Positions 24,441 to 36,653 of a stretch of 64,000 nt of DNA are shown piece after piece (positions within the stretch are counted from its first letter, which is position 1; each line of letters begins with the position of its first letter). A program made the position numbers and the translations under genes. The stretch comes from Epiperipatus broadwayi (taxonomy: Eukaryota > Onychophora > Udeonychophora > Euonychophora > Peripatidae): the NCBI GenBank assembly GCA_028023455.1, contig JAQFVV010006713.1, positions 184,001 to 248,000 on the forward strand, written 5' to 3'. The notes beneath the pieces were generated by a model. That model did no database searches and was not told the origin of the DNA. It was given only the letters and a program-made list of their open reading frames with translations.

Positions 24441-27369
24441 TTAATCTAAACAGTTTCTATAAAATAAATTTTTAGTGAGATGATTTAGCAGTTTTTGTTA
24501 AGAGCTAAGTAAAGTGATGACAAGCTATCACCACTGATACTTAATCACAGACTTTTTTTCTTTGAGAAGTTCAATTCAATTCCAAGAATTAACTCAAAAA
24601 ATAAAACATTCTCTTATTTATTCCAAATCAATTTAGTCAATTAAACAGAATTTGGCTGAGATTTCCATTTTAAGGCTTTAATATTACTTTATCTATTGAG
24701 AATAGAAACTTACAATAAATACAGTATTATTTACCAAAAGATTTCCTGGATTTAGAAACCCACAATACAGAAAATTACCTATATACATTTCAATTTTTTA
24801 AAATTAATATAAAGGACCATTAAACAAACAAACAACAAATAAGGGAATCTCAAAATCAGGAATTATTCACAACTAAGACTTATTAACCTTTTATTTAAAC
24901 ATATATTTCTTCTTGGAAGTAAGAAGAAAAAAAAGATAGATTTAACAATAAAGATGTTTAATTTAAAAACTAGTTGATTCAGTTTAATCCTAATAAGTTG
25001 CAAAATTTTATTGCCTAAAGAAAAAAAATCAGGAGGCATTATCATTATAAATTATTATGGTTCAGTAATTTTGGATATTTTTAATTAAAAATAAAAGAAT
25101 ACCTTCAGTCCTGTTAATTCATCATTTATATTACAACTATAAAAGTCAATAGCTTTTAATCATAATTAAAACTAGCATTCCTGAAATTACAACAAATATA
25201 AAAGTAGAATGCAGATTTGATGAAGTTTTTAATCAGGTTAAAAATATATTAAATTTTCTATATGACAATTGATTTACTGTATCATTCTAATTACAAATAC
25301 ATACCAACATTTTTCAATGTTCTTATCTAGAAGTAAAAAAATAATGCTTTATATTAATGAATGGCTAATTTTTTTTATAGTATACCCCCTTTTTATTTAG
25401 CATCACCATTCTTAATTTGATAATACTTTATTAAAAATTTTAGCTTGTTCTAAATTATTTAGTTATTCAGATGAATCAATGGAAAGTATTTTTTTAAAAA
25501 AAAAAAAACAAAAAAACAGCAACAACAAAACAACAATAGTGTATAGTGTAAATGGATAATGAAGACTAGAGAAAGATCAGCTATAAAAATAATTTATAAA
25601 CACTAATTTCTATAAGAATGTGAGAAATCAAGTTTAATTTAAATTTAATATAACAAAATAAGAATATCTATTCTTTATGCATACACTTATTTAAAAACAG
25701 TCATTTTAAATAAATTTGAAAATATTAATAATAATGTTTTACAAATATAATAGGTTTTCAAAATACCAATGACAAAATAAGTAGATAATGGTAACTAGTA
25801 GAATATCCCAAATTATTAAGGGGAAAATAGATTAAAAAAAAAAAAAATTGCAGATTTTATTTTTATATCATATCACATTTAATAAACCTGTATCATGAAA
25901 CTAATAAAATTATTGTTCTACAATATCAGCTTCAATTAGAGCTTTGTGATTAATAAACAAAGAGGTTTTGCACTTGAAACAATAATTAATCTTCCAGAAC
26001 AAAACAACAACCGAAAAAGATGAAATCCCCATTGGAAGTCTCATCAGAATTTATAACAGAGTATGAGCCTTGATTAAATCTTTCATTGAGACATAAGAAA
26101 GAATAATTTTCAGGATAAAATCAAACATCAAATTTAGCTTACATTAAACATGTATTCGATAGCAGCAACAATTACTGATATCTGATTGTTCTTAATTCAA
26201 TGCCCATTAGTTATTCAATGCTTTAAAAAAATTGCCATAGAATAAAAGTCTATATATTACATGATCTCTTTCTTGAGATGTAACATGTTTTTACTGATGT
26301 GTTTCTAATCTAAAGATTTAACTTAATAGCTGCAAAGCAGATAGGCTTGATTTCCTAATCTTATAAGATTATTTTAAACTTTCAAGCTATTAGTTTGAAC
26401 TATAAAAAAAGAGAGTAAAAGGTGACAACTGAACAGATATAACATAAACCCAAACATCCAATAAGAACATCAATTAGTTTAAAAAGTCATAAAAATTCTT
26501 CCATCCGATGTTTAATGAGCTAGTGTAATTTAACTTTCAGGATTATAAAATTAAAAACTTGTATCAGGAATGTAAATACATGCAAAACAAATGTGAGTAA
26601 ATTCAAGAGAAACATCAAATTCTTTTCACTCCTTCCAATGATATCACTATAATGGCTTCTTGCATTTATATAGATAAAAAAAAATCAGCAAAATAAACTT
26701 ATTTTTTAGGGTAATTTAAACAAAAATTCTCTGATCAAATGGACTATAACCATGAACAGAAAAAAGCTTTAAACCTTCCCCCCAACTGTTAAAAAAAACT
26801 AAAATAAAGTTACGAAGTATGAGTACAATTATGAAATAATAGCTTGGTTCAAAATTTATAATAAAGTTGATTGTTTGTATAATATTTTATTTTAATCTGA
26901 AGATCAATACTGATGAAGTCAAGTTGAATACAAACTACTAAGTAAATGAAAGCACAACTTCAAATCACACTTTTGGAAAGAATAAGATATCAATGGTATC
27001 ATTAAGGCCTTGTGCAGCTTAACAGTGGTAGAGTGATGATTTTCTGGCATAGTTGATTATAAATTTTAACATTTTAGATAGAAAGCAATGTTTTTTTTTG
27101 GTTGCCACAACCTTAAAAAGTTATTAGAAATTATTTAACTAATGATTGAGACAGAAAAATATTCAGATAAATTGTTAAAAATCTTTTAAAACTAAAACGA
27201 AAATGAAATATATATTAATAAATATAACTTCTTTAACGGGCGTTAAAAGCGCATAATTATTGATATTATATATAAACAGTAAAAACTATTGTTATATATA
27301 TATAATATGAAAAAAAAATTAAACTAAAACACACAATATATATATATGATTCCTGCATCCATTGATTAT
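24441..27369. other. AT-rich DNA, nothing recognised
   Basis: A/T homopolymers, a CAA-rich patch near 25505-25540 and TA repeats near 27290-27350 only. Confidence 0.4.
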
Positions 27370-27413
27370 TCTGGCTTGCACTGAATGGCACAACTATATG
27401 GAGAGTTTTGCCT
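27370..27413 (+). repeat. short dispersed repeat S, copy 1
   Basis: TGGCTTGCACTGAATGGCAC, then ACTATATGGAGAGTTTTGCC. The reverse complement of 31655-31693 is closely similar. It is flanked by ATTGATTAT/ATAATCAAT. Identity unknown. Confidence 0.6.
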
Positions 27414-28087
27414 CTGTGTAATATATGTATGTATAATCAATTACATATACAAATAAATAGAAGAATGTGTATAAACATAAAAATAAACAAAAATATTATT
27501 TTAAAGATATGCAGATTTACATGTACTGTATATAATATTTCTGAAGTAATAACTTCAGATGCATATAGTATAAGAATCCTTTAGAAATCACTTCCTAGAA
27601 AATTTTTTCATGAACTTTCAAATAGCATTGCTTCATATTAATCTAAAAATCAGATGAAAGTTAACTATTTTCAGTCAGTCCTCAACTATTATACAATGCA
27701 GATGTAAATTTATTAATTTTAACAACTCCAAATAAATAATTATTTTATATTCAGTCATAGTAATAATCTTCATATGTGCATATTATAACGGAATGGGTTG
27801 GGGGGAGTCTTGTTCCAAGTTTATTAAAATGACTTCTAGAAAATTTGATTTGTAAAAAATTCTTACAGTATGCATATATGAAGATCGTTATACCAGAAAC
27901 ATTATTATTAGCTCCATAATTAATAGCCCTTGATTGATTACACACTTGATAAAATTAATACAGATTTACATATAATTAAAACATTTCTCTTAACATAAAA
28001 AACAGATAAATATATTAATATATATTACATAAATATTACCAAAATCACACTTTTCTTTATTTTTGCTGTAATATCCTATAAATACAA
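27414..28087. other. AT-rich DNA, nothing recognised
   Basis: No gene, RNA or repeat end seen. Confidence 0.4.
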
Positions 28088-28323
28088 TTTATCCAAACTG
28101 CTTCAAACACTTTTTAGCAAAACTTTTTATTTGTACATATACATACACCTACATTTCAACTGACCTGCAGTCTTCTTCAGAGCTATGATATAATTGTTTT
28201 TTATTTTATTTTGTTCATTATATCATAGCTCTGAAGAAGACTGCAGGTCAGTCGAAATGTAGGCGTATGTATATGTACAAATAAAGAGTTTTGCTAAAAA
28301 GTGTTTGAAGCAGTTTGGATAAA
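28088..28323. repeat. fold-back element E, near-perfect palindrome
   Basis: Arms 28088-28194 and 28217-28323, both 107 nt, nearly identical, with a T-rich 22-nt spacer. Each arm read outward contains CTGAAGAAGACTGCAGG, then TCAGTCGAAATGTAGG (28231-28257 plus; 28154-28180 minus), an ACAAATAAA stretch and GTGTTTGAAGCAGTTTGG. The CTGAAGAAG ... GAAA arrangement is also present in fold-back C. Noncoding. Confidence 0.9.
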
Positions 28324-28562
28324 TAGTATATATTACATATAACTAGACTGTTATTAATTTATTCACAAATAACATTTTTCATCTTGAAAGGAAAAAAACA
28401 TAGCTACTGTTTTAGCAAATGTAATAATCAGTAAATAAAAAAAAAATTCAGAAACTCAAAAAATTTAATTTGAAAATTAGAATACATAAACAGTTATGCA
28501 TTATTTAATTGGTATTAACTGAACAATTATTAAGTAAGATATCTATATGACTATTATATATA
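28324..28562. other. AT-rich spacer
   Basis: Nothing recognised; ends in the TA dinucleotide that is the mariner insertion site. Confidence 0.5.
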
Positions 28563-30008
28563 CAGGGTGACCATAAAGACATGTGCAACTTAAAAAAAAT
28601 TAAAACTTTATTGGTATTTATGATAAAAAAAATCTATATAAAGTATTAGAAAGCTTAATATACCTAGTTTTAAGTAAAATTATTAAGTATCTATTCAATA
28701 TGGGACTGTAGACTGTCCCAAAAGTGATTGGCAGTAAAAATTTTGACAATTTATTAATAGCTTCATTAACTGTGCGCAGAACACACATATATATTAATCT
28801 ATTCAATATAATAATTTAATAATTTTTTGGAACTTTAAAAATACTTCTTTTTCAGAATTATGTGATCCATGGCTTTAATTGAAAAAAAAAGTAAACTGTG
28901 TCCTTTGGTTGGTTGAACTGAAATCTACTGTTGATGTACGAAGTAAGTTTAGAATTGAATACAGTAAAGAACCACCTCATAGAAACTCTACTGCCAAATG
29001 GACAAAAAAATTCAGAGACAGGCTCAATCCATTTTAAACCACGACCTGATAAATCATGTGTCAGTGAAGAAAGTGTAGCATCCATAGAACAATCTTTTAA
29101 GATAAGTTCAAGAAATCATTAAGACAAGCATCAGTAGAGCTGAGGCTTTCAAAGTCCACTATTCATAAAATTATGTGAAAAAGACTTCACATGAAACCTT
29201 ATAAAATTCAATTCCATCAAATGTTGTTAGAAGAAAACTATCATGCATGGCTAACTTTCTACCATCAGTTAATAAAAAAACTTGGCAATGATGATGCATT
29301 TGTGAGTAATTTAATGTTATCTGATGAAGCAACATTTCACATTAATGGCAAGGTCAACAGGCATAATTGCTGGATTTAGGGAACTGAAATAAAACTGTTG
29401 AACATGAAAGAGACTTTGCTAAAGTTAATATGTGGTATGCTTGGGGAAAAAAAAAACAAATCAACGGGCCATACTTTCTTTAAGGTCATGTTATTAATGC
29501 TGCAGAATTACTTTATTCCTCAGTTTGAACAATTAGGAGTAAAAGATGATACAGTATTTCAACAAGATGGAGCTCCTTGCCACTTTGCTCTGTAAGTTTC
29601 TAAATCAGAAATTTCCTAACAGATGGATTGGAAGAGGTGGATCATTTTCTTGGCCTCCATATTCACCAGATTTGACTCCATTAGATTTTTTTTATGGGTA
29701 CATGTAAAAACAATAGTGTATGCAACCAAACCTCAATCATTAGAAGGTTTGAAAGCTAAAATAACTGTGATTTCAGGCATTACTGTAAATCAATTGGCAA
29801 ATGTTTTTAGAGAATTACAAAATTGTATTACTCTTTGTATTACTAATGATGGTGGACATATGGAAACTTGATAAAATATAATAAAACAACAATATATATA
29901 TATATATAGATTTTCTTATTTCTAATACATTCTACATAATTTCTCTATCACAAATACTAATAAAGTTATACATTTTTAAAATTGCACACGGACTTTATGG
30001 ACAGCCTG
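28563..30008 (+). mobile_element. Tc1/mariner-superfamily transposon, inactive
   Basis: The terminal inverted repeats start CAGGGTGACCATAAAGAC at the left and CAGGCTGTCCATAAAGTC at the right (minus strand). They continue with TGTGCAA and ACTTTATT(G/A)GTATTT blocks for at least 60 bp. TA dinucleotides flank both ends (28561-28562, 30009-30010), as expected for TA target duplication. The 1446-bp length fits a full-size single-gene element. Confidence 0.95.
28869..29871 (+). pseudogene. mariner-type transposase, broken
   Basis: The reading is recoverable from start to end through several frames. The N-terminal helix-turn-helix part begins at ATG 28869 (ALIEKK, then a W-VELKST patch and EPPHRNS). 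A second HTH part includes RLSKSTIHKIM near 29145. The catalytic domain has LSDEATFHINGKVNRHN near 29318-29370 (first Asp), QQDGAPCHF near 29560-29590 (second Asp) and SPDLTPLDFFLW near 29660-29700 (third Asp). Stop codons lie in the N-terminal half and after NRHNCWI, and a one-base frameshift follows APCHFAL. Allowing for that shift, about 41 residues separate the second and third Asp, unlike the 34 of classical mariner. The SDEATFH...NRHN / WIGRGG...PDLTP subgroup is frequent in arthropods. The element can no longer move by itself. Confidence 0.9.
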
Positions 30009-30010
30009 TA

Positions 30011-31654
30011 TATAAGATGGAATCCATATTTTATCAATTAAGATTGCCATGCCAACAGATTGCTAATAATCTATAAATTTATTTAAGCTTTGGCTGTTGT
30101 GATGTGAATTTATATATAAATTTAAAACAAAATAAAAAATAATAATCAATAAATTCCTGAATCGATAATAAAAAAGAAATACTTTCTATTACATATACAT
30201 AATCATTATCAATATAATTAAATAAGAATCATTTGATTCCCCAAGCTTGATGAAGTTTTACATTTGCCCACATTGCTTTAACAGTTTAACTTTCCTATTA
30301 ATATCAATTTTCTTTATTTTTTTGTTTCTTATCATTTTGTTTTTCCATCTAACAATACTATCAGAATCAAATTCATGATTATGTATTGATTCATGATCCA
30401 AGAAAATATAGTGTAATCTTTTACTTTTTATACCTTAATTCTATTATATAGTAAATGCTGCTAATTAAAATGTTTTGAATCCACACCAGAATCATCAAAA
30501 CCTCACAAAAACATCTTATTCTATAAATATTATTTCTTTGTTCTTTACAAATTGCATTTCTTGTCTTATTAATCAATCTATTTAAATTATGTGCAACATT
30601 GAATGCACATATATGCTTCACGTTATTTCTATTATGAAATAAACAGAATAGAAATCCATTTTGTAGAACTTAAATTTTTACTATAATCGCATTTAAAATA
30701 TACAAAGCCTCACAAAACTATTTTAAAAAAATGAAATGTTGAATGCAATATTGAAATACTCTTTACATTATACTTTACCAATTTTTATATTCTACACCCA
30801 ATAAATCCTTCTATATTTATAAATATTCTCATTTTTATATTTACATTAAGATTGGTGTATTTACATAATGTATTATCTATATATGCACATAAAATTATTT
30901 ACAAATTATGCAAGCATATGAGCAAGCTAGCACATTCATATTATATGCTTTTTGGTGCTCAAGATGCACTTACACTTACAATAATAATCCCAGAAGATAC
31001 TCCCACACACTTACCATTAAGCTAAAAACAATAAAGAGATAGGAATATAACTGTTATAAATGCTCAATATCTGGGTACAATGCATCTAAATTGGAGCTTG
31101 AAACATGACACACCCTACAAAAATAACAACAACAACAACAACCAAAAAAAAAATCAAATTTATTTGTTACTTTCTGTAAAATGCATAAGACATCATTGTT
31201 ACTCATAACTACAGGTATAAATACTAATTTGTGTAAATGACCTACAGGCACTTTCATTACCTACAACTAGATTTGTACTGTTTAGCTAAGCATTACCCAG
31301 TTTTTGGTATTGCCATAGAAAACCCAAATAGAAGATGGTAGTCTTTTTTCCATAGTCTAATAAAGTCTTTTGAAGAATAAAATAATTAAATGTTTCATTT
31401 CACTGCATAAAATGATAATAATCAGATATGAATACAATTGCAGGCAATGAAATCTGAAAAAAAAATCAACTACAGAAAAGAATAATACCTCTAGAAAAAA
31501 GTGAATACAACTTCTTTCAATTGATACATACTATTTAGTAATCAACTTAACATAAATTTAATTATGCACTGAGATAAGCTTACTGACATATATATATAGA
31601 TAGATTTTCATTAAAAATGACAAAAAAATATGACATTACAATATTTCTTTAACA
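30011..31654. other. AT-rich DNA, nothing firm
   Basis: The minus-strand frame at 30421-30621 and the region before it gave a vaguely LINE-like impression but no diagnostic motif. An AAC microsatellite lies at about 31125-31142. Confidence 0.35.
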
Positions 31655-31693
31655 GGCAAAACTCTCCATACAGTAGTGCCACTCAGTTTTGCC
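31655..31693 (-). repeat. short dispersed repeat S, copy 2
   Basis: Starts GGCAAAACT and ends AGTTTTGCC, so the 39-bp unit has 9-bp complementary ends. On the minus strand it resembles 27370-27413 (TGGCAC, TATGGAGAGTTTTGCC). Confidence 0.6.
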
Positions 31694-32457
31694 GGTTTTA
31701 ATAAGTTATGAACAAACATAAAAAATGGTGATCATGTGATGTTTAGTGGATTAATACAATATTATTTTATTAAAAATCATACTATCAGTATTATATATAT
31801 ATATCAATATCAAAATAAGATTCTTTAGATCTCTGTATCAAGGCTATAATAATGTTGATATTAAATCAAGATATTCACAATTACCTTGTAAATGATATAT
31901 TGTAAAACAAAAAAAAAATCGAGCTTGGGAAAGGGGGGATGGAGGAGATAATTTTCAAGCTTTGAAAAATAGCTGAATTATATTTTATATATCTACCAAT
32001 GTAATTATGTAATTGTTCAGAGAGAAAATATATTATAAAAGATTATTTTATTTTTTCATAAAATTATATTCAACATCGCTTATATTTTCAAGTGCTAGAT
32101 GTAAATAAATTAATAATCTTTGCACAATTTTTAATAAACATGCTTCTATGATTGTTTATATATATACACACACAAGCTTTCAAAAAAGTCTGCGAATAAT
32201 TTTCTCCAAAAATGATGATCTCAAGATTTTACAGTATACATATCAATGCCTATTACATTAGTCCTCCTGATCTATCAATTAAAAACGTGTATTCTGTTTT
32301 CATAATGTGGAAAAGCACTCATTTCTCCAAAAGACATAACTTTGGAAAATATATTTGAATACATGGAAAAAAAAAATCTTTATTCTAACAGCACATGAAG
32401 TTTTTAATCACAATTCTGCATGATACTATCAAATCTGAAGCTGTCCTAATGTGGAAT

Positions 32458-33079
32458 CTCTAAACCAATTGTGCACAACCCTCATACTCAGACTGAAATT
32501 TTATACAATCCATTATATGTTGTTCCCATCCTATTATAAATATATAAGGTTAGTAAAAATAAGTCATTTTATCACATACAAATGTATATCTTCATATTAT
32601 ATTTCAGTACATATGATTTGATATAAGATCTTTGAAAAAAAATGCATATTAACAAAAAATCTAGAATATTTGGTCTTAGTAGATCTATTGATTTGTAGCA
32701 AATTACAACTTTTTTAGCCTGTTTTAAATAATGTGTACATTCAAGAATGTACAACCATGTATCAACATTAAGAGGTTATTAGCATGAAGAAGAAAACTCT
32801 GAGAGAGAACAAGAGAAATGAGAGCAATATAAGCAAAATGCCATTATGATGTGCTGTTTATACAAAGCTGATTGGAATAAGTGTTTAAACTCAAAAGTGG
32901 TCAGACAAACAATAATAAATTGATCAGTTTTCATACATTTTTAAATAGTTTATAGTTTTGATTTTTTAATTAAAAAGTTATAATCCAAAATGAGAATTCA
33001 AAATTTCCAAGACCCCAATAATTTTTCTGCGAATCCTTGAGGAGTCACGACCTACAGGTTGCACACAGCTGCTCTAGAC
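32458..33079. mobile_element. small non-autonomous hAT element
   Basis: The element itself is 32466-33071. The left end reads CAATTGTGCACAACC and the right end, on the minus strand, CAGCTGTGTGCAACC, matching at 11 of 15 positions. The flanking 8-mers are CTCTAAAC (32458-32465) and CTCTAGAC (33072-33079), 7 of 8 identical, as expected for a decayed hAT target duplication. The right subterminal part (GTCGTGACTCC and TTATTGGGGTC on the minus strand) is typical of hAT ends. No transposase frame is present in 606 bp. Confidence 0.7.
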
Positions 33080-36000
33080 AAAATAGATGAAATTAAAAGT
33101 AGAATTTTTAAAAATTTTAATATAAATTTCTAAAGCCTTTATTTCATCTGATTTTTGCCAATTTCACTAATAAGAAAATCTTTGATGATTTTTTTTGATC
33201 AATCATGTTTATTAACAGGAAATATCCATGATAGAAAAGTCTGAAATCAGTATCAATTAAACCATGCCACTACTAGAAGAAAGTAAAAGATAGTAATAAA
33301 TTTATGGTTAAAAAAAGCAATCTTCTTTCAAAGCAATTATTCATAATATGAAATAATTTATATACAAATAGTATGAGGATTAATAAAAAATACACTGATT
33401 TTTTTTTTTAAAAAAGATCGTTTTATTAATAATCCATGTTAAAATAATTAATAAGAAAGTATTTACAAGATATATGTTCTTTAATGATTTAATGCCAATC
33501 ACATAATTAATTTTTAATGTTAATAATTTAATGCAAGTAGACAACCAAATTATAAAAATTATTGAACAAAATATTTTTTATTTGAATTTCATTTTTTAAA
33601 TTGAAACAAATTTTTGTTTATAAAATATTACAAAACATTCTGCACTGACATTTAAGAAAGCATTTCTTTTTCAGTGAATCAACTTCAACCTCTGTTTACT
33701 ATAGTTGTCATTTTATTTCACTTAATCTTCATAAAAAAAAACCTTTTCAAATAAAATCATGTATTTTTGTATTTAAAATAAATATTTTATAAACATGTTG
33801 CATAAATATGCAAATAAAATACTGAACATTACAATTTTTCTTTATAAAATGACACAAAAAAAAAAATCTCATTCTCAAAGCTTGAGGATAAAGAATCTAT
33901 CAGTTATTGGTGTTGATGGCTTCTTTGTATTATGAACTAATCAACTGCATTTTTGAATTTTGAAATTTGCATAATATTTGTATATGTACAATACTGTTAT
34001 CTTCAGATTTTTAAAAAAAAAACGAATAATTTCTTTTATTAAATAAATGTGCATGCAAACAATATACATTAAAGAAAATGGCAAAATAGCAAACACTGCC
34101 ATCAGACTGTCTCAGAACAAGCTGAAGCCATACTATTGTACACTATCCGATTAATTAATTTTAAAACATATATGCATGGCATAGAGCAGTATTTATTACT
34201 ATTGTTAGTTACATTATAATATATACAATTAAGTATACTAAAGTTAAAATCTATTTTTAGACCGGTAAAGCTGCAATAGATGTATCAATATATACTACTT
34301 CCAATTATGTGTTATCCAAAAAAATATATAAATTAACAACAAAAAAATAAAAATATTAAAATTTATAAATGTAATAAATTTCATGAAATGATAGCAGTCA
34401 TTTTTTTCATCTGAAATCTCTTATGCAATCACATTTATTAATGTTTCTTTAGGTTAAGTTGAAAGTGCATATATTTTATTTATCATTTTGATATGCTACA
34501 GCATTTGTGTAATAAAATTCTGAATGTGTTCCTAAAAGTTTTATGAAAAAATTTCTTTCATAAGCAATAATAAAAGTTATTGATTTAATAAAAGCAAAAA
34601 ATAAGAATTGCAAAATATTGTTATTACTACATCGGAAGTGTAACTTAGAATCTGAAATGAATAACAACAAATAGGGGGAAACAATATAAACTCCAAAATG
34701 ATATAGACTTAAAAACATCAAAAAAATAAATAAATAAATAAAAAATAGATTTTTATCTGCTGATAACAAAACAGTAATTAATATTTACTTAGGGGAAAAA
34801 TTATTAGAAAAAAAATGTTTAATAGCAGTGTAACTAATAATTTGCTATTCATTTTATTTTTTGAACGAGTGAACACACATGTAGTCAATATATGTATACG
34901 CTCCCTCAATTTATACTTAATAACTAAATTATTTTTTAAAATTTTTATACATACTATAATCTTAATTTATATATATGTAAAAAAAAGTCATCAGTTATAT
35001 ATATATATATGCATGTTGACATATACTATATACTTGCAGTTCAATAAACATATTTGTATTCTATTGTAGTCCAACTTTATTAACAAAGTGAGTTATTATA
35101 TGCAAATTATAATATACACAAGAAGGGGGGGGTTGTAACAAAATAAATGAATATTGGGATTCCATTACATTATTTTCATAGAAAAAGAAAATGGTTGCAG
35201 TATTTTTAAATTACACATGTAATAGTTTTATTTTTTGTGTGAGTTTGAGGATTTGTAATCCTAGCATTATTTATCATATATTCACAACTATTCAATTAAG
35301 AAAGTGGGAATTCATACTGAATGTAATAAATAAAGACCACACTCCCCTTCAGTAAATTATTAAAATTTGAACACATTAAAAAATATACTCCTTGTTTTTA
35401 TCAATATAGTACATTTAAAATATAGTTTGATAATTTTAGCAGATACATTTTTCTTTCACTACTTCTATGCTATTATTGTAAGCTTTAATAAGTTATGTGA
35501 TATTTTATAGTTGATGACTTTTGGATGATTATTTTCCAGTTTACATTAAGCATTTCAATAAAGATTAGCTATTACATAATAATAAACACTATCTTACTAT
35601 TTAGAAATTAATTACAAAAGTTTTATAATTTTTGGGAGATTTAGATAGTTTGTTACTTTTAAGCTAGATTAAAACACCTTAATAATATGTTAGAACTAAT
35701 ATCTGTGTAGTGAAATAAAATGAATGAAGAAATAATAGTAGATTCAAAATATTTTTTTTTAGTAATAGATGAAATGTTTTAAATATTTTAAATATGATAA
35801 ACAGCTTACTCAGAATAAATGAAATTTCAAAAGACATAATTAATTTGGGTTTATTTATATACATATTCTAAGAGTAAATCAGTGACTAAAAATAAGTTAG
35901 ATAATGATAGTAAAGTATAGCAGAGTAAACAACAAAAAAAAAAGAGTATAGGATATTACAAACTCAAAAATAAGAAAGGCAAGCACTGATTACTTTTACA

Positions 36001-36185
36001 CACACAAAAATTGTATCAGCAAAACTGTAATTTCATTTAATTATATAGTTTAAAGTAGATTTATAAATAGAGAACTTATACAATAGACATATATTCTGAT
36101 AAATTTAAAATATATATATATATTCAGAATTTTTTTATATACATCAGAAAAAAGCCAATGAAAAATTAAATTATAACAAATAAAG
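33080..36185. other. AT-rich DNA, nothing recognised
   Basis: A G8 tract at 35125-35132 and TA repeats near 34996-35010 are the only notable items. The open frames at 34476-34769 and 34815-35069 encode hydrophobic low-complexity strings without known domains. Confidence 0.4.
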
Positions 36186-36290
36186 TAAGTATAGGGATTT
36201 GAACTCAGGATTTTTCAGTCTACCCATCTTCTACTCCATCTTAAGCAGCCAATATACATGACCATACTCATGCAAAAAAAGATACATGAT

Positions 36291-36337
36291 CCCCAATATA
36301 TGTATTTCGTGCAGAACCAGCACTCATCAGTTGGGCC
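36291..36337 (-). ncRNA. hammerhead ribozyme core (copy 2, left arm)
   Basis: On the minus strand: CCCAA (stem I 5'), CTGATGA, GTGC-TGGTTCT-GCAC (perfect 4-bp stem II with a 7-nt loop), GAAA, short AT-ACAT-AT stem III, A at the cleavage position, then TTGGG (stem I 3'). All core residues of a type I hammerhead are intact. Stem I pairs as CCCAA/TTGGG here but ACCAA/TTGGT in copy 1, a compensatory change. This is the best-preserved of the four cores. Confidence 0.8.
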
Positions 36338-36504
36338 AGAACATAATCTCCCATACATATATACAGTCAGTGCCGAGTATAAATTAAGATAGCAATTGCT
36401 CAAACTTTAATGGACAGGCTTCAATCTTCTCACCTTTCCAATTGCCTGCCCATTAAAGTTTGAGGAATTGATATCTTAATTTAACCCAAGCTCTGATTAT
36501 ATAT

Positions 36505-36551
36505 GGCCCAATTGATGAGTGCTGGTTCTGTACGAAATACATATATTGGGG
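36505..36551 (+). ncRNA. hammerhead-derived core, mutated (copy 2, right arm)
   Basis: Mirror of the left-arm motif. The core reads TTGATGA instead of CTGATGA, changing the invariant C, and stem II is GTGC/GTAC. It is probably inactive. Confidence 0.65.
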
Positions 36552-36653
36552 ATTATATATCTTTTTTATTTGTGTGTGGTCATGTGTATCAGTTGCTTGA
36601 GATGGAATGGAAGAATAGATTAAAAAATCCCGAGTTCAAATCCCTCTACTTAC

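Larger units (their letters stand above)
36186..36653. mobile_element. palindromic hammerhead-bearing element, copy 2
   Basis: Arms 36186-36419 and 36444-36653 around a 24-bp spacer, with moderate divergence. The arms align block by block with those of 22691-23514 (CATCAGTTGG, CTCCCA.ACATATATA, ACTTTAATGGACAGGCT), so both loci are one family; this copy lacks the inner ~150 bp of each arm. Read outward, each arm has the hammerhead core and then a tRNA-like stretch with a B-box-like GAGTTCAAATCCC (plus 36632-36644; minus about 36192-36204). No target duplication was recognised. Confidence 0.85.

Noticed and set aside
26901-26930. CTGATGAAGTCAAGTTGAA as a hammerhead
   Set aside because: GAAA is missing and no stems form.
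30240-30621. Possible LINE fragment on the minus strand
   Set aside because: Only a vague resemblance; no RT, endonuclease or zinc-finger motif could be placed.
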